A stretch of 64,000 nucleotides of DNA, taken from NCBI RefSeq assembly GCF_900104145.1, contig NZ_FNLB01000006.1, positions 3,174,501 to 3,238,500 of the forward strand, given 5' to 3'. Under the pieces are notes generated by a model. That model was not told the origin of the DNA. It made no database searches and was given only the letters and a program-made list of their open reading frames with translations. The position numbers were made by a program, and so were the translations under genes. This DNA comes from Pseudovibrio sp. Tun.PSC04-5.I4 (GTDB taxonomy: Bacteria > Pseudomonadota > Alphaproteobacteria > Rhizobiales > Stappiaceae). Of this stretch, positions 62,393 to 64,000 are shown piece after piece; position 1 is the stretch's first letter, and every line of letters starts with the position of its first letter.

Positions 62393-63514
62393 TTAAGATG
62401 GCTTGGACTTGGGAGGTGGCACGATCTTCACTTCTGCCGGAGCAGGGGAGAATGGCTCTCTGTGAGGCTCCAGATCAGTCAGCACGAACCGCAGCAGCAA
62501 TGTGCGCTGCAGGAATGATCTGTTGTCGTCTGACATCAAAGAGATCACCGTTTCACCATAGGCATTTATGTGGACGCTGAGTGCTTCCATATTATCAATC
62601 TGATAACTGAAATCCGCAGTGAGAAGCGTTTTGCCGGTGTGGAGATGGTTGGGCCTGAGGTTGTTGCCATCCAGCTGCCTGATGCGCATTCCGAGCCCTT
62701 CAGACAGGTTGAAGAGGCGTTCCAGAATGAGCATGTCGCCGTTTGGCAGGAACGCTGCATCGGTGATGTCGAAGTTGCCTTGCTTTTCAATCCAGAACTT
62801 GCCCGGTTGCGGGCCGCCTATGATCCAGGCTGGTCTGTTGTGCTTAAGGCTCTTGCCGCGTTCTGCAATGGTGATGATGGATCCGAAAACCGGCGAGTTG
62901 GCAGGAGCAACAGCAACGGCTTCCAGGCTTTTGTTCTTGGCTAGGGCTCTGATTTCTTTGGGAACAAGCAGGTGCTTGGCGCGCTCTTCTCCAGTTGGCA
63001 GGCGGAGCGGGTAGCTCAGGATGCCACCTTTGCCTTCATGACTGACAAAGATGCGTGGATCATTGGTTGAGCCGCCTACGCTCAAGCCTTCTGTATCGGC
63101 CTTGTACGTGCGCTTTAGCTTCTGGCCCTTGCTATCTAACAGAGTGGCGGTTTCCGCGTTCCGGAGCTTTAGAGGCTTTCCTCTGGCAGATTGTGAGAGC
63201 TCTGCTCGCAACCAGTGTCCGCGATCGGATACGGCGAGAATACCGCTGCCATTGTTGAGGGTTACAAGACCGGAATATCCCCCAAAACGATCGTTGGAAC
63301 TTGTGAGTTCCAGCCCGCCAAGAAACGTCAGCGACCCAAATTGTTGGGATAGACCGCCTGAAAACTTGAACCTGTCGATGGTGCGGGAGTGGATTTTCAT
63401 GGGTTGGAAGCCACTCTCCTGAGCAAGCGCTTCCCGAAGTGGCAGGGTCGTAGCGGCGGCACATGTGGCGGCTGCCGCTACTCCAGACAGAAATTTCCGC
63501 CTTGTTATTTTCAT
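62393..63514 (-). CDS. Esterase-like activity of phytase family protein
   Basis: A 373-residue exported protein with a twin-arginine signal (MKITRRKFLSGVAAAATCAAA). The domain is the phytase-like esterase beta-propeller: FLGGLELTSSNDRFGGYSGLVTL, LAVSDRGHWLRAEL, DTEGLSVGG and ERLFNLSEGLGMRIRQL. The family name comes from weak esterase activity; the natural substrate is unknown. Its ATG overlaps the cobT stop (ATGA), so it is coupled to cobT. The pairing is common in Rhizobiales. Confidence 0.88.
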   Translation of the reverse strand: MKITRRKFLSGVAAAATCAAATTLPLREALAQESGFQPMKIHSRTIDRFKFSGGLSQQFGSLTFLGGLELTSSNDRFGGYSGLVTLNNGSGILAVSDRGHWLRAELSQSARGKPLKLRNAETATLLDSKGQKLKRTYKADTEGLSVGGSTNDPRIFVSHEGKGGILSYPLRLPTGEERAKHLLVPKEIRALAKNKSLEAVAVAPANSPVFGSIITIAERGKSLKHNRPAWIIGGPQPGKFWIEKQGNFDITDAAFLPNGDMLILERLFNLSEGLGMRIRQLDGNNLRPNHLHTGKTLLTADFSYQIDNMEALSVHINAYGETVISLMSDDNRSFLQRTLLLRFVLTDLEPHREPFSPAPAEVKIVPPPKSKPS

Positions 63515-64000
63515 CGGCGACCGCGTGACTTGCCGCGATCTTTACCACATTTTTCGTCAAACAAATCAGCAAGTTGATCGGTCATGGCGCCGGCTAATTC
63601 CTCTGCATCCACAATGGTAACAGCGCGGTTGTAGTAGCGTGTCACATCGTGGCCGATGCCGATTGCAATGAGTTCAACCGGGGATCTGTTCTCGATCTCA
63701 TCGATAACACGACGCAGATGCTTTTCCAGATAGTTGCCCGGGTTCACCGAGAGCGTGCAATCATCCACTGGCGCACCGTCGGAAATCATCATGAGGATGC
63801 GGCGACGTTCCGGGCGTGCAAGCAGGCGCTTGTGTGCCCAGTCCAGAGCTTCTCCGTCGATGTTTTCTTTCAGGAGGCCTTCGCGCATCATTAAGCCGAG
63901 ATTGCGCTTGGCGCGGCGCCAAGGTGTATCTGCCGACTTGTAGATGATGTGGCGCAGATCATTGAGGCGGCCGGGTTGTGGTGGCTTGCCGTCTTTGAGC
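63511..64000 (-). CDS. cobT: Cobaltochelatase subunit CobT, C-terminal part
   Basis: The frame runs off the right edge, so only about 162 C-terminal residues are visible. They form the VWA-like domain of CobT: LARPERRRILMMISDGAPVDDCTLSVNPGNYLEKHLRRVI (MIDAS-type D-x-S replaced by SDGAP) and IAIGIGHDVTRYY. CobT with CobN and CobS inserts cobalt in aerobic vitamin B12 synthesis, which fits the B12-dependent Ecm encoded upstream in this window. Confidence 0.93.
   Translation of the reverse strand, partial: LKDGKPPQPGRLNDLRHIIYKSADTPWRRAKRNLGLMMREGLLKENIDGEALDWAHKRLLARPERRRILMMISDGAPVDDCTLSVNPGNYLEKHLRRVIDEIENRSPVELIAIGIGHDVTRYYNRAVTIVDAEELAGAMTDQLADLFDEKCGKDRGKSRGRR

Noticed and set aside
1..64000. 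CRISPR arrays, prophage or intact transposons
   Set aside because: No regularly spaced direct repeats, phage structural genes or transposase genes were recognised.

Overview
The window looks like a chromosomal segment of a marine or host-associated alphaproteobacterium of the Hyphomicrobiales/Stappiaceae type (Pseudovibrio- or Labrenzia-like). This is inferred from gene content and moderate GC: an imuA-imuB-dnaE2 mutasome under a GAAC-N7-GAAC LexA box, a divergent ethylmalonyl-CoA mutase / crotonyl-CoA carboxylase-reductase pair, an IalB-family protein, a DUF3108 protein, the cobT / phytase-like esterase / rpmB neighbourhood, and a bdhA-patatin pair. No 16S rRNA gene is present, so the genus is a guess.

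Layout. 1-4.2 kb: truncated unknown gene, AraC regulator, Bcr/CflA efflux pump, folP-folK. 4.2-8 kb: divergent cytochrome b561 / MarR, then a Zn/Cd/Pb P-type ATPase behind a MerR-type promoter. 8-17 kb: frameshifted TM2 gene, two membrane proteins, rlmN, IalB-like protein, TrmH-like methyltransferase, frameshifted quinone reductase, xthA, two proline-rich exported proteins, and a divergent MBL hydrolase / LysR pair. 18-21.6 kb: ecm and ccr, divergent. 22.1-25.4 kb: choline/betaine ABC transporter. 25.5-30.4 kb: CAP lipoprotein, acyl-CoA synthetase, BioF2-like acetyltransferase, flippase. 30.6-36.4 kb: SOS mutagenesis cassette. 36.5-40.8 kb: an accessory patch with a CPT-like kinase, a HEPN-like protein and a toxin-antitoxin pair whose toxin is frameshifted. 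41-48.3 kb: FAD monooxygenase, two identical tRNA-Gly genes, YbaK-type deacylase, CnoX-LON-Trm112 operon, YggU/YggT, and a divergent FAD oxidoreductase / MnmD pair. 48.3-58.8 kb: sdaA, MipA, two L,D-transpeptidase-fold proteins, patatin, bdhA, ispG, pdxY, DUF429. 59-64 kb: accA, DUF3108, rpmB, yhhQ, phytase-like esterase, truncated cobT.

How the genes fit together. ecm and ccr are the committed steps of the ethylmalonyl-CoA pathway. With bdhA, the patatin hydrolase and the acyl-CoA synthetase they point to C4 acyl-CoA and polyhydroxybutyrate metabolism. A recurring YTGC-N3-GCAR motif lies in the upstream regions of several of these genes and resembles the sites bound by PhaR. Three genes (TM2, quinone reductase, PIN toxin) each carry a single-base frameshift in or beside a short homopolymer, so sequencing error must be excluded before they are called pseudogenes. 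No CRISPR array, prophage or intact insertion sequence was recognised.
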